Positions 31,746 to 41,914 of a stretch of 43,894 bases of DNA are shown here, piece after piece. The translations under genes were made by a program, and so were the position numbers. The notes beneath the pieces were generated by a model. It worked only from the letters and a program-made list of their open reading frames with translations. It had not been told where the DNA came from and did not search any database. Each line of letters starts with the position of its first letter. Position 1 is the stretch's first letter. This DNA is from Moraxella nonliquefaciens (GTDB lineage: Bacteria; Pseudomonadota; Gammaproteobacteria; Pseudomonadales; Moraxellaceae), in contig NZ_LXTW01000002.1 in NCBI RefSeq assembly GCF_001679005.1, positions 1 through 43,894 on the forward strand. Direction: 5' to 3'.

Positions 31746-33101
31746 ATGAGTTATTTTGGCACAGATGGCATTCGTGGGACATTCGGTCAATTTCCCATCA
31801 CTCCTGATTTTTTATTAAGATTAGGTTATGCCACAGGAGAGGTTTTAAAAGAAAAAAATACCACAGGCAAGAGACCGAGCGTGGTGATTGGCAAGGACAC
31901 CCGCCTGTCAGGTTATGTCATCGAATCCGCCTTGCAAGCAGGGTTTAACTCGGCAGGCGTGGATGTGCACTTATTAGGGCCTTTGCCCACGCCTGCCATC
32001 GCCCATCTGGCAAGAAGTTTTCATGCAGATATGGGTGTGGTCATTTCAGCCAGCCACAATCCTTATGAAGATAATGGTGTCAAATTTTTTTCAAGTGAAG
32101 GCAAAAAAATCTCAGAAAACACCCAATCTTTCATTAACATGAAGTTAAATCAGATGATGACAGGCGACAGTTTAACTCACCTTGGCAATTATCCTACCGA
32201 ACTTGGCAAAAGCTACCGCATTGATGATGCTAAGGGGCGTTATATTGAGTACTGTAAAGGTTCATTCCCCTACCAATATGACCTGCGTGGACTGACCATC
32301 GTCATGGACTGTGCCAACGGTGCAGGATACAGTGTTGCCCCTCGGGTACTGCATGAGCTTGGGGCAACAGTCATCGCCTATGCCAACACGCCAAACGGTC
32401 GCAACATCAATGACAACTGTGGTTCAACCCACCCTAAGACCTTACAAAGCCTAGTCCTAGAACACAAAGCAGATTTGGGCATTGCCTTGGATGGCGACGG
32501 TGATCGCATCATTATGGTTGATGAAAAAGGGGCGATATTAGATGGCGATGGCATTTTATACATTCTTGCCAATGAAGCAGATGAACCTCCAAAAGGCGTG
32601 GTTGGTACACTCATGAGTAACATGGCACTTGAAAATCTGCTTAAAAATCAAGGGATTGATTTTATCCGTGCCAAAGTAGGCGACCGCTACGTCATGCAAG
32701 AGCTGGAAAAACACGGCTATACCATCGGTGGTGAGTCATCGGGGCATATTCTGTGCCTTGATAAATCACGCACAGGCGATGCCATCGTGGCAGGCTTGCA
32801 GGTGCTGGCGATTTTGGTCAAAAAAGGCGGTAAATTGTCCGATTTGACAAAAGCCTATAACCCATACCCCCAAACACTCATCAACGTCCGCCTAACCCAC
32901 ATGAGCGACCCTTATGACAATGACGAGCTAAAATCCGCCTTCGCCCAAGCCGAGAGCGAGCTTGGCGACACAGGGCGACTGCTGATTCGCCAATCAGGCA
33001 CCGAGCCTGTGATTCGGATCATGGTAGAGCATCAAGATGGCGATACAGCACAAAAATTGGCAACGTCATTGGCAGAAAAGGTAAAAACGGTGTTGGGGTG
33101 A
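31746..33101 (+). CDS. glmM: Phosphoglucosamine mutase
   Basis: GlmM converts glucosamine-6-phosphate to glucosamine-1-phosphate on the way to UDP-GlcNAc for peptidoglycan and lipooligosaccharide. The 451-residue protein has MSYFGTDGIRGTFG, the phosphoserine loop GVVISASHNPYEDNG (active Ser about 103), the magnesium loop ALDGDGDRIIMV, GGESSGHI for sugar binding and RQSGTEPVIRIMVE for phosphate binding. All catalytic loops are intact and the length is standard. It is essential in most bacteria. An AAGGCGG-type ribosome binding site lies just upstream. It is followed, convergently and 15 nt away, by the Nif3-like gene. Confidence 0.96.
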   Translation: MSYFGTDGIRGTFGQFPITPDFLLRLGYATGEVLKEKNTTGKRPSVVIGKDTRLSGYVIESALQAGFNSAGVDVHLLGPLPTPAIAHLARSFHADMGVVISASHNPYEDNGVKFFSSEGKKISENTQSFINMKLNQMMTGDSLTHLGNYPTELGKSYRIDDAKGRYIEYCKGSFPYQYDLRGLTIVMDCANGAGYSVAPRVLHELGATVIAYANTPNGRNINDNCGSTHPKTLQSLVLEHKADLGIALDGDGDRIIMVDEKGAILDGDGILYILANEADEPPKGVVGTLMSNMALENLLKNQGIDFIRAKVGDRYVMQELEKHGYTIGGESSGHILCLDKSRTGDAIVAGLQVLAILVKKGGKLSDLTKAYNPYPQTLINVRLTHMSDPYDNDELKSAFAQAESELGDTGRLLIRQSGTEPVIRIMVEHQDGDTAQKLATSLAEKVKTVLG

Positions 33102-33116
33102 TTGTTAAATGCCAAC

Positions 33117-33890
33117 TCAAACAGGATTATCAATATCCACAAAAACCACATCAAGTCCAAGTGTGTCCGACAAATGTTCACCCAATGCCTTGATACCGCC
33201 TCGCTCGGTTGCGTGATGCCCTGCCCCAAAATAATCCACATCCAGCTCTCGTGCCAAATGCGTGGTACGCTCAGAGGCCTCCCCTGAGATGAATGCTTGA
33301 CAACCCATGGCATAAGCTTGGTTTATCATGTCTTGGGCACCACCTGTGCATAGGGCGATTTTGGTTAGGATACGCTTTGGGTTGCCACTTAGGTGTAGCG
33401 GTGTACGCCCCAATACTTGCTCAATTTTTTTGGCAAAATCAGCAGAGACCATGGGTGAACATGTGGCGACATTGCCCACAGGGTGCTTTTCATGGGGATA
33501 TAACGCCCCTGTAATTGTCAAACCCAGTGCATTGGCAAGCATTGCATTATTACCAATAACAGGATGAGCATCAAGGGGCAAATGATAGGCGATGAGTGAT
33601 ATGTTATGTTGTAGCAGAGTGCGAATGCGTGTGCCTTTCATGCCAACCAGTGGGTCAGGCTCGCCTTTCCAAAAATAACCATGATGCACTAATATCGCTT
33701 GGGCTTTAAGCTCTATCGCCTTGTCTATTAGAGCCTGACAAGCGGTAACGCCTGTGATGATTTTACTGATGGGCGTATTGGCATCAACTTGCAGACCATT
33801 GGGGCAATAGTCGTTAAATTCACCTACTTGCAAATATTCATCACAAATGGTGGCAAGTTCGGTAGGAGCAATCGGAGCAGTTTTACTCAT
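33117..33890 (-). CDS. Nif3-like dinuclear metal centre protein
   Basis: A 257-residue member of the Nif3/YbgI family. Characteristic pieces are NDYCPNGLQVDANTPISKII, ILVHHGYFWKGEP (metal-binding His pair), SLIAYHLPLDAHPVIGNNAM, LCTGGAQDM and TEHA-type end seen here as YFGAGHHATERGGIKALGEH. The fold binds two metal ions and forms a hexameric ring; the biological role is not settled, with links to GTP cyclohydrolase-like activity or DNA repair proposed for some members. The ATG at 33890 (MSKTAPIA) has AAGG 6 nt upstream, which favours it over the ATG at 33905. Confidence 0.9.
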   Translation of the reverse strand: MSKTAPIAPTELATICDEYLQVGEFNDYCPNGLQVDANTPISKIITGVTACQALIDKAIELKAQAILVHHGYFWKGEPDPLVGMKGTRIRTLLQHNISLIAYHLPLDAHPVIGNNAMLANALGLTITGALYPHEKHPVGNVATCSPMVSADFAKKIEQVLGRTPLHLSGNPKRILTKIALCTGGAQDMINQAYAMGCQAFISGEASERTTHLARELDVDYFGAGHHATERGGIKALGEHLSDTLGLDVVFVDIDNPV

Positions 33891-34128
33891 GGCATACCTT
33901 GGCATGTTACTGATTTTGGATGTATTAAGAGTGTTTGCTATATTACGTCATTTATGGTATTTTGGCAACTTTAAATTAAAAAACCCATCCCACAACCAAC
34001 ATTCCTAAATCAAAATCTGTTACAATTTTGGTGTGATTTTGCCCTTTAAATACCTTTATTATTCGTTATTTATTATTTGTTATATTATCATCTCTACCTT
34101 TTATCTTTTTACTTTAAAAACAACCGTT

Positions 34129-35631
34129 ATGAACCAAAAAACCAATTTGACCACCCCAGACCAAAACTCAGACAGACTGGCACGCACCCAAAACAGTGCC
34201 AATATCAATGCCTCACATCACATCATCGATGAGCTAAGTGATGTGGATGATGAACCAACATTAGCAGGGGTGCAGTTGTCGCTTAGCGGTTATTTAGAAG
34301 CGGTCAAATTTGCCATAAATGACGTCTTTGACCATGAAGTGTGGATACAGGCAGAACTGCGAGCGGTCAATAGCAAAGGTGGACATTATTATTTTGAACT
34401 TGCCGAAAAGGACAATGATGGCAATATCATCGCCAGCACTCGGGCGACTTTATGGAGATATCAAGCCAGCAAAGTCATCAATAAATTCACCCACAAGACA
34501 GGCAAACCACTCTTGGCAGGGTTGGCGGTGCTGATAAAAGGTTTGGCAAATTTTCATCCGCAGTATGGATTTAGCATTAACGTAAGTGATATTGACCCCA
34601 CCTACACGCTCGGGGCATTGGCTCTGGCTTATAATGCCATGTTAAAACGCCTGCACGATAAAGGGCTAACCACTCTAAATAAAGCCCTACCCACCCCATT
34701 TGATATCCGTCATGTCATCGTCATCGCTCCTGAACGGGCGGCAGGACTGGGCGATTTTCGGGTTGAAGCGGACAGATTGGCACAGACAGGGGCGTGTGAG
34801 TTTTATTATCATCACGCCACTTTTCAAGGCAACCATGCTCCAAGCCAGATAAGAACAACCATCACACACGCCATTGATGAGTTTTATGCCAACCATGCCC
34901 ATCATGCTGATTTACTTGTCATCATTCGTGGGGGTGGTGCTGTGGGTGATTTGGGCTATCTTAATGATGAAGAACTGGCGACATTGGTTGCCAAATCACC
35001 CATGCCTGTATGGGTCGGTATCGGGCATGAACGTGATAAGGTGCTACTCGATGAGGTGGCACACACGTGTTTTGATACGCCATCTAAGGTCATCTTAGCC
35101 ATTGAAAATCATCTGATTGCCATGGTTGCACTCACTAAGAACGCCATGGCCACCATCAACGATGTCAGTGGCACCCATATTCACCACACCAAAGAGCAAA
35201 GTCATCTTGCCATGAAAAGCATCCATCACAAAGCAAGCCAGACCCAAAAACTTGCCAAAAAAGACAGTGACTTTTTATTAAGCAGTCTTAGCAGTCATGC
35301 CAAATACCGCACCCACACACTCTCATCTAACATCAGTGATTTACTGAGCCGTCAGCACAAAACCGCGCATAAACACATCAAGCACGCCCGTCAAGACGTC
35401 ATTCATATTCTATCTCAACACAAAACATTACTACCCCATCTGTCTGCCTTGCGTGATGAAATTTGCCACTTACAAAGGATGATTTTGGTGCAACATCCTG
35501 CCCATACCCTAACCAATGGCTACGCACTCATCCATCAAAATGGGGGCATCATCAGCTCATCACATGCCATAAAACAAGGTGAGATTGACATTGAATTTCA
35601 TGACGGACGCATCAAGGCTGTGATAAAATAA
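34129..35631 (+). CDS. xseA: Exodeoxyribonuclease VII large subunit
   Basis: XseA with XseB forms exonuclease VII, which degrades single-stranded DNA in mismatch repair and damage processing. The 500-residue protein has an OB-fold start (LSGYLEAVKFAINDVFDHEV, WIQAELRAVNSKGGHYYFEL), then the catalytic core with VIAPERAAGLGDFRVEADR, LLVIIRGGGAVGDLGYLNDE, MPVWVGIGHERDKVLLDEVA and ADTP-like HTCFDTPSKV. A coiled-coil region and a C-terminal NGYALIHQNGG follow. ATG 34129 is preferred because the OB fold needs only a short leader and the upstream in-frame codons would add an unlikely hydrophobic stretch. The pre-domain (residues about 1-40) is Asn/Thr-rich and variable. Confidence 0.93.
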   Translation: MNQKTNLTTPDQNSDRLARTQNSANINASHHIIDELSDVDDEPTLAGVQLSLSGYLEAVKFAINDVFDHEVWIQAELRAVNSKGGHYYFELAEKDNDGNIIASTRATLWRYQASKVINKFTHKTGKPLLAGLAVLIKGLANFHPQYGFSINVSDIDPTYTLGALALAYNAMLKRLHDKGLTTLNKALPTPFDIRHVIVIAPERAAGLGDFRVEADRLAQTGACEFYYHHATFQGNHAPSQIRTTITHAIDEFYANHAHHADLLVIIRGGGAVGDLGYLNDEELATLVAKSPMPVWVGIGHERDKVLLDEVAHTCFDTPSKVILAIENHLIAMVALTKNAMATINDVSGTHIHHTKEQSHLAMKSIHHKASQTQKLAKKDSDFLLSSLSSHAKYRTHTLSSNISDLLSRQHKTAHKHIKHARQDVIHILSQHKTLLPHLSALRDEICHLQRMILVQHPAHTLTNGYALIHQNGGIISSSHAIKQGEIDIEFHDGRIKAVIK

Positions 35632-36132
35632 GCAGTTCTTGTATTTTCAAGGTTACTTTGTATCGTGCCAGCCATGCTCATGTGAGGTGTTTTTAGCTTG
35701 CTTGAACGCCAGTTGGGGCATTTTACTGGTGAGCTTGCCAGCCTTGCTCCGTTTATCTCAGCGTTTATCTCATCCTTGCTTGGTGTGCCACTCTTAGGCA
35801 AACCCCTAAACTGTGTTATGACGCCAGAACTTATCAGATGGGGCTTGGCACAGTGCAACCATAACGTTATGTGGGCGTACCAAAAAAATTGTTATTAAAC
35901 CACCCAAATAAGCCAAACCACGTATTTGTCATTAAAAGGTAGGCATGCTTAATCATTTTAGGACGTGCCTGTCATTTTCTCTGTCTTTTTTGCAAATACC
36001 AAAAGTAAATACACCCCAATAAAACAGAGGGTTATAAAATTACTTATTGAGAAATTCGTAACAGTTTGCAATTGGCTGAACATATATTTTAGACTACAAA
36101 CAAGATTTCCCCCTCCTTGTTCCATCCCACAT
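35632..36132. other. Intergenic region between xseA and the RTX array
   Basis: About 500 bp with no convincing gene. A 66-codon plus-strand frame (35698-35898, TTG start) and an opposite frame exist but lack ribosome binding sites and family features. The region holds the MITE-like paired ends described next. Being downstream of the RTX gene, it would be expected to carry an immunity gene if one followed that toxin, but none is seen. Confidence 0.5.
35932..35976. repeat. Back-to-back MITE-end-like inverted repeats
   Basis: TTAAAAGGTAGGCATGC is close to the right end of the 8321-8434 element, and TTAGGACGTGCCTGTCATTTT is close to its left end. They face away from each other across a few bases and together form a hairpin. 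Most differences are C-to-T type, as in ageing repeat copies. Confidence 0.5.
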
Positions 36133-36157
36133 AAAAACCCCAAACCTAGGTTTGGGG
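36133..36157 (-). terminator. Terminator of the RTX gene
   Basis: CCCCAAACC TA GGTTTGGGG (36138-36157) is a perfect stem. On the minus strand it is followed by TTTTT, 29 nt past the RTX stop. Confidence 0.85.
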
Positions 36158-36185
36158 GCGTAACATGACACAAAGTAAGCCAAAC

Positions 36186-37841
36186 TTAAATCATTGTCGT
36201 GCCACTCTCTGTGGTAAGAGTCTTAAACTCCTCCATGAATGTCAAAGACACATCAAGTGCTTTGTGAAAGCCGTCAATGTCTGTATGAGTGGCGGTTTTA
36301 CTTGACTTGAACAGACCGAGCAGCTCTGTGGCACTAATGCTACCGCCATCAGCAAAGCTGATATTAATATCAGCATTATCGCCTCCTGTAAAGAAGTCTT
36401 TGATGGTCAGCTCATCGGTACTTCCAGATACTTTTAGAATAAGGTCATCATTCATCTTGGTAAGAGCCCTGCCAACTTGGTTAAAGCTTATGCCATCAAA
36501 GTAGATGTTGTCATAGCCACCGCCTGTATTAACGATGGTATCTTTGCCAAAGTCTTTGGTGAAGTAGTATAGGTCATTGCCACTGCCACCGATGAGAATA
36601 TCATGCCCTGCTTTACCATCTAAGGTGTCTGCCCCTGCTAAGCCCTGTAATTGGTCGTGACCGTCTGCACCATAAAGCTTGTTGTCACGAGCATCTGCGA
36701 TGATGTGATTGTCTTTTGAGATGGTTAGTGGTGCATCATCATGAACATCTGGACTTACGGCAGGTGGCGGAGCTGATTCATGGGACTTTGTTGGTACTTC
36801 TTTGCCAAAAAGCTCATAGATTCTCTTGTAATCAATCTGACCGCCTGTCTCAAACTTGATGGTCTCGATAACGCTGTCGGCACTGCCAAAGAAGTCTTTT
36901 AGCGTTACTTGATTGGTGGTGCTACCGTTTACTCGCAGTATCAAATCATTGCCTGACATCAAAAGACCAGAACCTACCTGATTAAAGGTAATGCCATTGC
37001 CAAACACCAACGTATCATTACCGCCTTTATCAATGATGGTGTCAGCGCCTTTTGTGTAGACAAAAGTATTATCGGCGGTCGTGCCTCTTAGGGTGTCATT
37101 GCCTTGGGTGTCTTTTATGGTATCACCGACGGCAACAGGGGCCAATGGAGGTGTCTTTGCTGGCTTATCCACTGTGGCACCAGCAATGCTAAGGTTGATA
37201 TACGTCCCTGCACTGTGATTAAAGCTGTCTTCACCCCATAAGATGAATTGAAGATTGCCTGCCATCCCTTTACGTGGCGTGCCTGTTAAGGTGAGTGTGC
37301 TGGGGTCAAAGTTTAGCCAATCAGGTAGTGGCTCGTACTGTCCATCAGCCCCCATGCTGGCAAGTGTGAGACGATAAGACAGCTCGCTGTCATAAACATC
37401 CACGTCTTTGATGGTGTCTTTATCAAAGGTAATGGATAGGGCTTTGCCAATTTCACCTTTGATGGGTCTTGGATGTTTGTTCACCCAAGGGGTTCGGTTA
37501 TTAGTCTGGGCAAATATTTTTGCCTCAAATTCGCTTTGAGATAGCGTGGTAGTATTACCGCCTTTTGTAAAGGTAATTTCATCCATGCGATTGTCAAAGC
37601 CGTCTACCTGCTCTGCAAAGTAGTCTATGAGCGTGATTTGGTCGCTTGTGCCTTTAAAGCGAATTTGGAGCATGTCATGATTGCTTGCTGTGTTGGTCAC
37701 ACGCACAAACATCGCCTCTGACAAATCATAGCCATGAATCACCAAAGTGTCTTTGCTCTCTAAGCTGTCAGTGCTTAGAATGGTGTCACGCCCACCGCCT
37801 TTTTGATAGATGATGGTGTCGTTGCCTGACAGAGCGTTCAC
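36186..37841 (-). pseudogene. FrpC-like RTX protein, C-terminal part after frameshift
   Basis: 551 residues in the -strand frame that should join the upstream RTX frame. It has glycine/aspartate-rich calcium-binding repeats of the GGxGxDxxx type (DGKAGHDILIGGSGNDLYYF), a putative Ig/cadherin-like domain (LPDWLNFDPSTLTLTGTPRK), and several FGKDTI/ITFNQVG-type RTX spacer motifs, ending with TTESGTTMI, a short hydrophobic C-terminal secretion signal of type I exported proteins. The nominal start ATG lies within a repeat and lacks a ribosome binding site; the frame is open further upstream through NIITLNEQNNFVNALSGND. It is one gene with 37859-41026 unless the shift is bypassed. Confidence 0.8.
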
Positions 37842-37858
37842 AAAGTTGTTTTGTTCGT

Positions 37859-40800
37859 TTAAGGTGATGATGTTGTCAAGGGCAGAGTGTCATTACCAGC
37901 ACCGCCAATCAAAGTATCGTTGCCAGCATTACCAATCAGTCTGTCAGACCCTTCCTTGCCATCCAACCTAGAGCCTTCACTATAAGCATATAGGTTGTCA
38001 TCATCTGCTGTTCCTTGCATGACAATAGCTTTTATTTGGTCAACTGTCAGATAATTGCCATCTGCTCCAATGATTTGTTGTACGCTAAAATCACCGAGTG
38101 CATCTCTTTCAAAGAAGTTTGTTACTTTAATGCTATTGGTGGTTCCTTTTTGATTGACAATCAAATGGTTGTCTGTACGTTTGATATCCAAATGGCTAAG
38201 CAAGATACCATCAGTGAATTTAATCACATCTTTATCCTGACCGTTTGGGTTGAAATTAATGATTTCGTCTTTACCGAAATTTTTACCCAGCACATAAACA
38301 TCTGAGCCAATGCCACCCTCTAGCTTGTCGTTACCAATGCCCGAATATAGAATATCATCTCCATCGCCACCATAAGCATGATTGTTGCCACTTAGTAGAT
38401 GAATAATGTCATCTCCTGCCCCTGCATTGATGCGGTTATTGCCATCTCCTGCATGAATAATGTCATTGCCACCACGACCCTCAATGATATCATCTCCTGC
38501 TCCTGCATGAATGACATCGTCACTACCAAAACCGATGATGGTATCGTTATTATCTGTGCCTTTTAACAGCTCTTTTTTAATATCGCTTAGGGTAATGACT
38601 CCGTCTTTGAGTATGATTTGGTCGATGTGCTTAGTTAATCCATCCCCAGCAAACATATCACGAACGGTGATTGTGCCTGTTTCACCTGCGACTCGGATAA
38701 CAAGACTCTCGCCTTGACGTTCATAATTGATATCGGCAAGATTTGCAAATATGATGTTAATAACATCCAGTCTGCCATGACTGGTATCGTGATTGTCAAT
38801 CACTGAATCACCAAAACCTTGTTTGTAAATATAGGTGTCAGAACCTGTTCCACCGATTAGAAGACTATCTGCACTTCCCGCTATTAATGTGTCATTACCT
38901 TCATGACCCTCTAGTATATCTTTATCCAGCATGCCAACAGCAGTTAACAGGTCATTGCTATCGCTTCCGTATTGAGCGGTAAGCTTAGCAGTTGTTGCAT
39001 TATCCAATAAGGCAAGGTAGTCCTCAATAACGCCCTTGTCTTTAGCATCTTGGGCAAACTTAGCCAATAGGACACGACCTTCGCCCCATCCAGTGACGCC
39101 ACCATAGACCAAAAGTTCTGCCAAGTCCACAAAGGCGTTTTTTGGGTCATCTTGGTATTTGGCGTTGATGAATGCTTCTAATTCATTGTAATCAAAAGAA
39201 AGACCGTTGTTACCAAAGGCAAGAGCAACTTTTCCAAGGTAAGGCGATAGTCTTGTTTGTGTCAAAAGAGCGTGATAAATACTCTTTTCTAGATTATGGT
39301 GACTGGTATTAATGGATTGTAAGATTTCTTCGGCACGTTTATTGTTGGTGATATAAATTTTTTCAGTTTTTGTTCCTGTAAAACTATCTAAAATATCAAT
39401 TTTGTACCTTATTTCATTAAGTTTTTTCTGTGACACTGGGTCAATCACGAAATTGGTAATAGCACCGGCTTGTGATGGTGTTAGACCAATACCTGAATTT
39501 TGGGTGCGTGTTAATGATGATGAAAACATGATGTCACTGATTTCATCTTTGGCGTTCGGGTCAGTCTCTGCCCATGCATTGATGAGAGCAGGTAGTAGAG
39601 CAAGCTGTGCAGTCTTGGTGGTTGCTGATTGATATTGGGTTAAGAGATTAGTTAGGTTTTCGGATAGTGCACTGGCTTGTCGTAGGTCTCTTAATCTGCC
39701 CATGCCTTTTAGATTTGGGAGTTCTTTTTGAGCATCAGACAGCTCCAAGCTGTCAGTATAACGGCTGTAAATACTGTTATGCTCAAATTGTAAATCTGCC
39801 ATCATGTGCTTGACACCATCTTTGGTATAAGTACCTTGCTGGGCGACTGTTACGCCTTTGCCTAGTGCTTTATTAACATCGCGATATGTTAAAGACAGAT
39901 TGTCAATACCCAGCTTGTCAAGCCCCATCATTTCATCTTGGGTGCTGATGCCATCGCCATTTTTATCCTGCCATACTTTTAGACGGCTAAAAATCTCATC
40001 GTCAGCATTAATGACACCATCGCCATTGCCATCAAATTCAGCAAGTGCCTCATAGCCGTGATGGGCGGTCGATCCATTAGATAGTAATGTACTGTCCCCG
40101 AAGAGCTCACGACCACTATTAATCACGCCATCGCCATTTCTATCCAACACCAAAAGACCATCAGCACCCAATACCCAACTTGTTGCGGTGGCAATACCAT
40201 CGCCATTATGGTCAAATAACGCCCCTTTATAACCATCCGTGCCAATAACGTCAATGATGCCATTACCATTTAAGTCCAAGGTAAGTGGGTCATAGATGTG
40301 GTATTCGCCTGAGCGGGGGATGTCTAGCCAGCCCTCAAGCAAATCCGTCAAAGTGTCTGATAAGTCGTCTCTGATGTCTTTTGTCCAATCCCACAACTTT
40401 TTACCAACCTCACTACCCAAAAATGCTCCAACAGCAGCCGCTGTCGCCACAGCACCAATCACAACAGGTGCCGAGACCGCTATTCCAGCTGTTGCCATGC
40501 CAGCAAAAATAAGTGTCGCAATCTTTGCAAATGCTGCAGAGCCTGCAATTGAACCACCCAAAGCACTGGCTGCCTCACCCACACCTTCCCAGTCACCTGT
40601 TTTAACCGCATTATCTACCGCCACAGCCAACTCTGCCACACTAACAGCAGCTCCTACACCTGCTGCAACTTTAGCATTCGTCATTGCTTTTGCAGCTTTG
40701 TGGGCATTTTCTGATGCTTGTTTAAATACTTCCGTTCCTGATTTTTCAAGAGTATCCCCCAATCTCTTATTAACACTGGCTATGTCCTTTGCAACCCTTT

Positions 40801-41026
40801 GAGATTGGAGTGTATTGGAATTTTTAATAATCTTGTTGGCAGCCTCAAAATATTCTTTTGCATGTTGATATAAGTCTCTGCCTGCTTTAGCTAAATCTCT
40901 TGAATCTTGGCTAAATCTTTCACCTGTCAGATTATTCCATGTATTAACAAATGTAGTGCTAACTAAAGCCATATTGCTAATATCATTTTGCAATTTGGAT
41001 GCATTATAGCTGTGATTTATGTTCAT
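37859..41026 (-). CDS. FrpC-like RTX protein with Asp-Pro self-processing-type module
   Basis: A 1055-residue frame. Residues about 118-206 form a long Ala/Gly/Val-rich hydrophobic region (KVAAGVGAAVSVAELAVAVD, then IAVSAPVVIGAVATAAAVGA) that could insert in a membrane. Residues about 236-310 match the FrpC self-processing module region, EYHIYDPLTLDLNGNG with Asp-Pro at 246-247, followed by EF-hand-like DHNGDG, DRNGDGVINSGRELFGD and DKNGDG loops. RTX nonapeptides (GAGDDIIEGRGGNDIIHAGD) fill the C-terminal third. The frame ends in LPLTTSSP where one base is missing. It would be exported by type I secretion; no transporter gene is here. AGAGGA stands before the ATG, which follows the membrane-protein gene by 3 nt. 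Confidence 0.85.
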   Translation of the reverse strand: MNINHSYNASKLQNDISNMALVSTTFVNTWNNLTGERFSQDSRDLAKAGRDLYQHAKEYFEAANKIIKNSNTLQSQRVAKDIASVNKRLGDTLEKSGTEVFKQASENAHKAAKAMTNAKVAAGVGAAVSVAELAVAVDNAVKTGDWEGVGEAASALGGSIAGSAAFAKIATLIFAGMATAGIAVSAPVVIGAVATAAAVGAFLGSEVGKKLWDWTKDIRDDLSDTLTDLLEGWLDIPRSGEYHIYDPLTLDLNGNGIIDVIGTDGYKGALFDHNGDGIATATSWVLGADGLLVLDRNGDGVINSGRELFGDSTLLSNGSTAHHGYEALAEFDGNGDGVINADDEIFSRLKVWQDKNGDGISTQDEMMGLDKLGIDNLSLTYRDVNKALGKGVTVAQQGTYTKDGVKHMMADLQFEHNSIYSRYTDSLELSDAQKELPNLKGMGRLRDLRQASALSENLTNLLTQYQSATTKTAQLALLPALINAWAETDPNAKDEISDIMFSSSLTRTQNSGIGLTPSQAGAITNFVIDPVSQKKLNEIRYKIDILDSFTGTKTEKIYITNNKRAEEILQSINTSHHNLEKSIYHALLTQTRLSPYLGKVALAFGNNGLSFDYNELEAFINAKYQDDPKNAFVDLAELLVYGGVTGWGEGRVLLAKFAQDAKDKGVIEDYLALLDNATTAKLTAQYGSDSNDLLTAVGMLDKDILEGHEGNDTLIAGSADSLLIGGTGSDTYIYKQGFGDSVIDNHDTSHGRLDVINIIFANLADINYERQGESLVIRVAGETGTITVRDMFAGDGLTKHIDQIILKDGVITLSDIKKELLKGTDNNDTIIGFGSDDVIHAGAGDDIIEGRGGNDIIHAGDGNNRINAGAGDDIIHLLSGNNHAYGGDGDDILYSGIGNDKLEGGIGSDVYVLGKNFGKDEIINFNPNGQDKDVIKFTDGILLSHLDIKRTDNHLIVNQKGTTNSIKVTNFFERDALGDFSVQQIIGADGNYLTVDQIKAIVMQGTADDDNLYAYSEGSRLDGKEGSDRLIGNAGNDTLIGGAGNDTLPLTTSSP

Positions 41027-41029
41027 AAA

Positions 41030-41629
41030 TTAATCCTCTTGAGTTGTTGAAATATTGCGTTTGTATATTTTTGCAGAATAGAACCATATTGATGTTGTGA
41101 TGTTGACAAAATACATTGTCCACGTGCCCAATGCTCCGATGCTCATTTTAAAAAGTTCAACTTCATTGGTACGAACAGCAATTGGATATGCCCAATACCC
41201 AAGAGCCATAAACATGGTAGCAAAGACAAATAATCTAACTGGTTTTGCAAAAGCAATTAAATTATCTATTTTTAATAAAAAATTCTTGGTAATCATTTGT
41301 CTATTTTCATGTTGAAAAAACCTGTAACATATCATATTAATGTATAAAAAATTAGCATAAATAATTAAAAATATCGTAAAATAAAAATTCAAAAAACTGA
41401 TGATTGCTGTTCTCTCAAACATCACTTCATTGGCTGGCATTGTAAAACGATCTGGTGTATAACTAAGTAGCAACTCATGATTAAAATACTCAACAATATT
41501 TGCAAGGTCAATAATAATCACAATATAAAAATTTGTTATCAAAAAAGGAAATAAACAAATAACCAAAAAAATATGTCTTTTGCCAAAATGATATGTCCAT
41601 GCGTTGATTTTTTTTAGACTTTTAATCAT
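41030..41629 (-). CDS. Four-helix membrane protein, candidate immunity protein
   Basis: A 199-residue protein with about four hydrophobic segments: IFLVICLFPFLITNFYIVII, FLNFYFTIFLIIYANFLYIN, LFVFATMFMALGYWAYPIAV and MSIGALGTWTMYFVNITTSI. There is no signal peptide and no family that I can name. It follows the truncated RTX cassette by about 285 nt and precedes the long RTX gene by 3 nt in the same direction. Pore-forming colicins are paired with small multi-pass inner-membrane immunity proteins, and the long RTX N-terminus has a pore-like hydrophobic stretch. Immunity is therefore a reasonable inference, but it could instead help export the RTX protein. Confidence 0.65.
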   Translation of the reverse strand: MIKSLKKINAWTYHFGKRHIFLVICLFPFLITNFYIVIIIDLANIVEYFNHELLLSYTPDRFTMPANEVMFERTAIISFLNFYFTIFLIIYANFLYINMICYRFFQHENRQMITKNFLLKIDNLIAFAKPVRLFVFATMFMALGYWAYPIAVRTNEVELFKMSIGALGTWTMYFVNITTSIWFYSAKIYKRNISTTQED

Positions 41630-41914
41630 TTTACCTAATACCTTTTGTTTGTATTTGCAATAAAATTAAAGAACTGTATCAGATTGACACTAATATAATG
41701 CCAGATTGATGAATAGAGTCCGTTGCGAACCAAAGCTGTAGATTAGGTCGAGCAATGACAATGGCGATATCAATACCAATATTTTAAGCCTTAATACACT
41801 AAGCTTTATTATCAAAACCTAGCCCACCAAAGCCCACAACCGACTGATTATAAACCCATTCATTCACAAACATAACATTTATTCTCTATGTTTCTAATTG
41901 TTCCTTTATAACAA
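41630..41914. repeat. Intercassette sequence shared with 43260-43463
   Basis: This gap has no gene. Its part from about 41757 to 41914 is similar to 43280-43463: both contain CCCACCAAAGCCC, an AACCCATTCA/ACCCATTCA stretch, and end TTGTTCCTTTATAACAATC at the stop codon of a truncated RTX cassette. The ATTGTT/AACAAT pair there forms a weak hairpin. It shows that the cassettes arose by duplication together with their 3' flanks. Confidence 0.65.

Noticed and set aside
35698..35898. 66-codon plus-strand ORF after xseA
   Set aside because: TTG start, no ribosome binding site and no family features; kept only as intergenic sequence.
38280..38540. CRISPR-like regularly spaced repeats
   Set aside because: The periodicity is the 27-nt coding unit of RTX nonapeptides (GGxGxDxxx), not repeat-spacer structure.
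40296..40802. 168-codon plus-strand ORF inside the RTX gene
   Set aside because: It is the mirror of the Ala/Gly-rich coding stretch on the minus strand; composition is Pro/Ala-rich with no start signal or motif.
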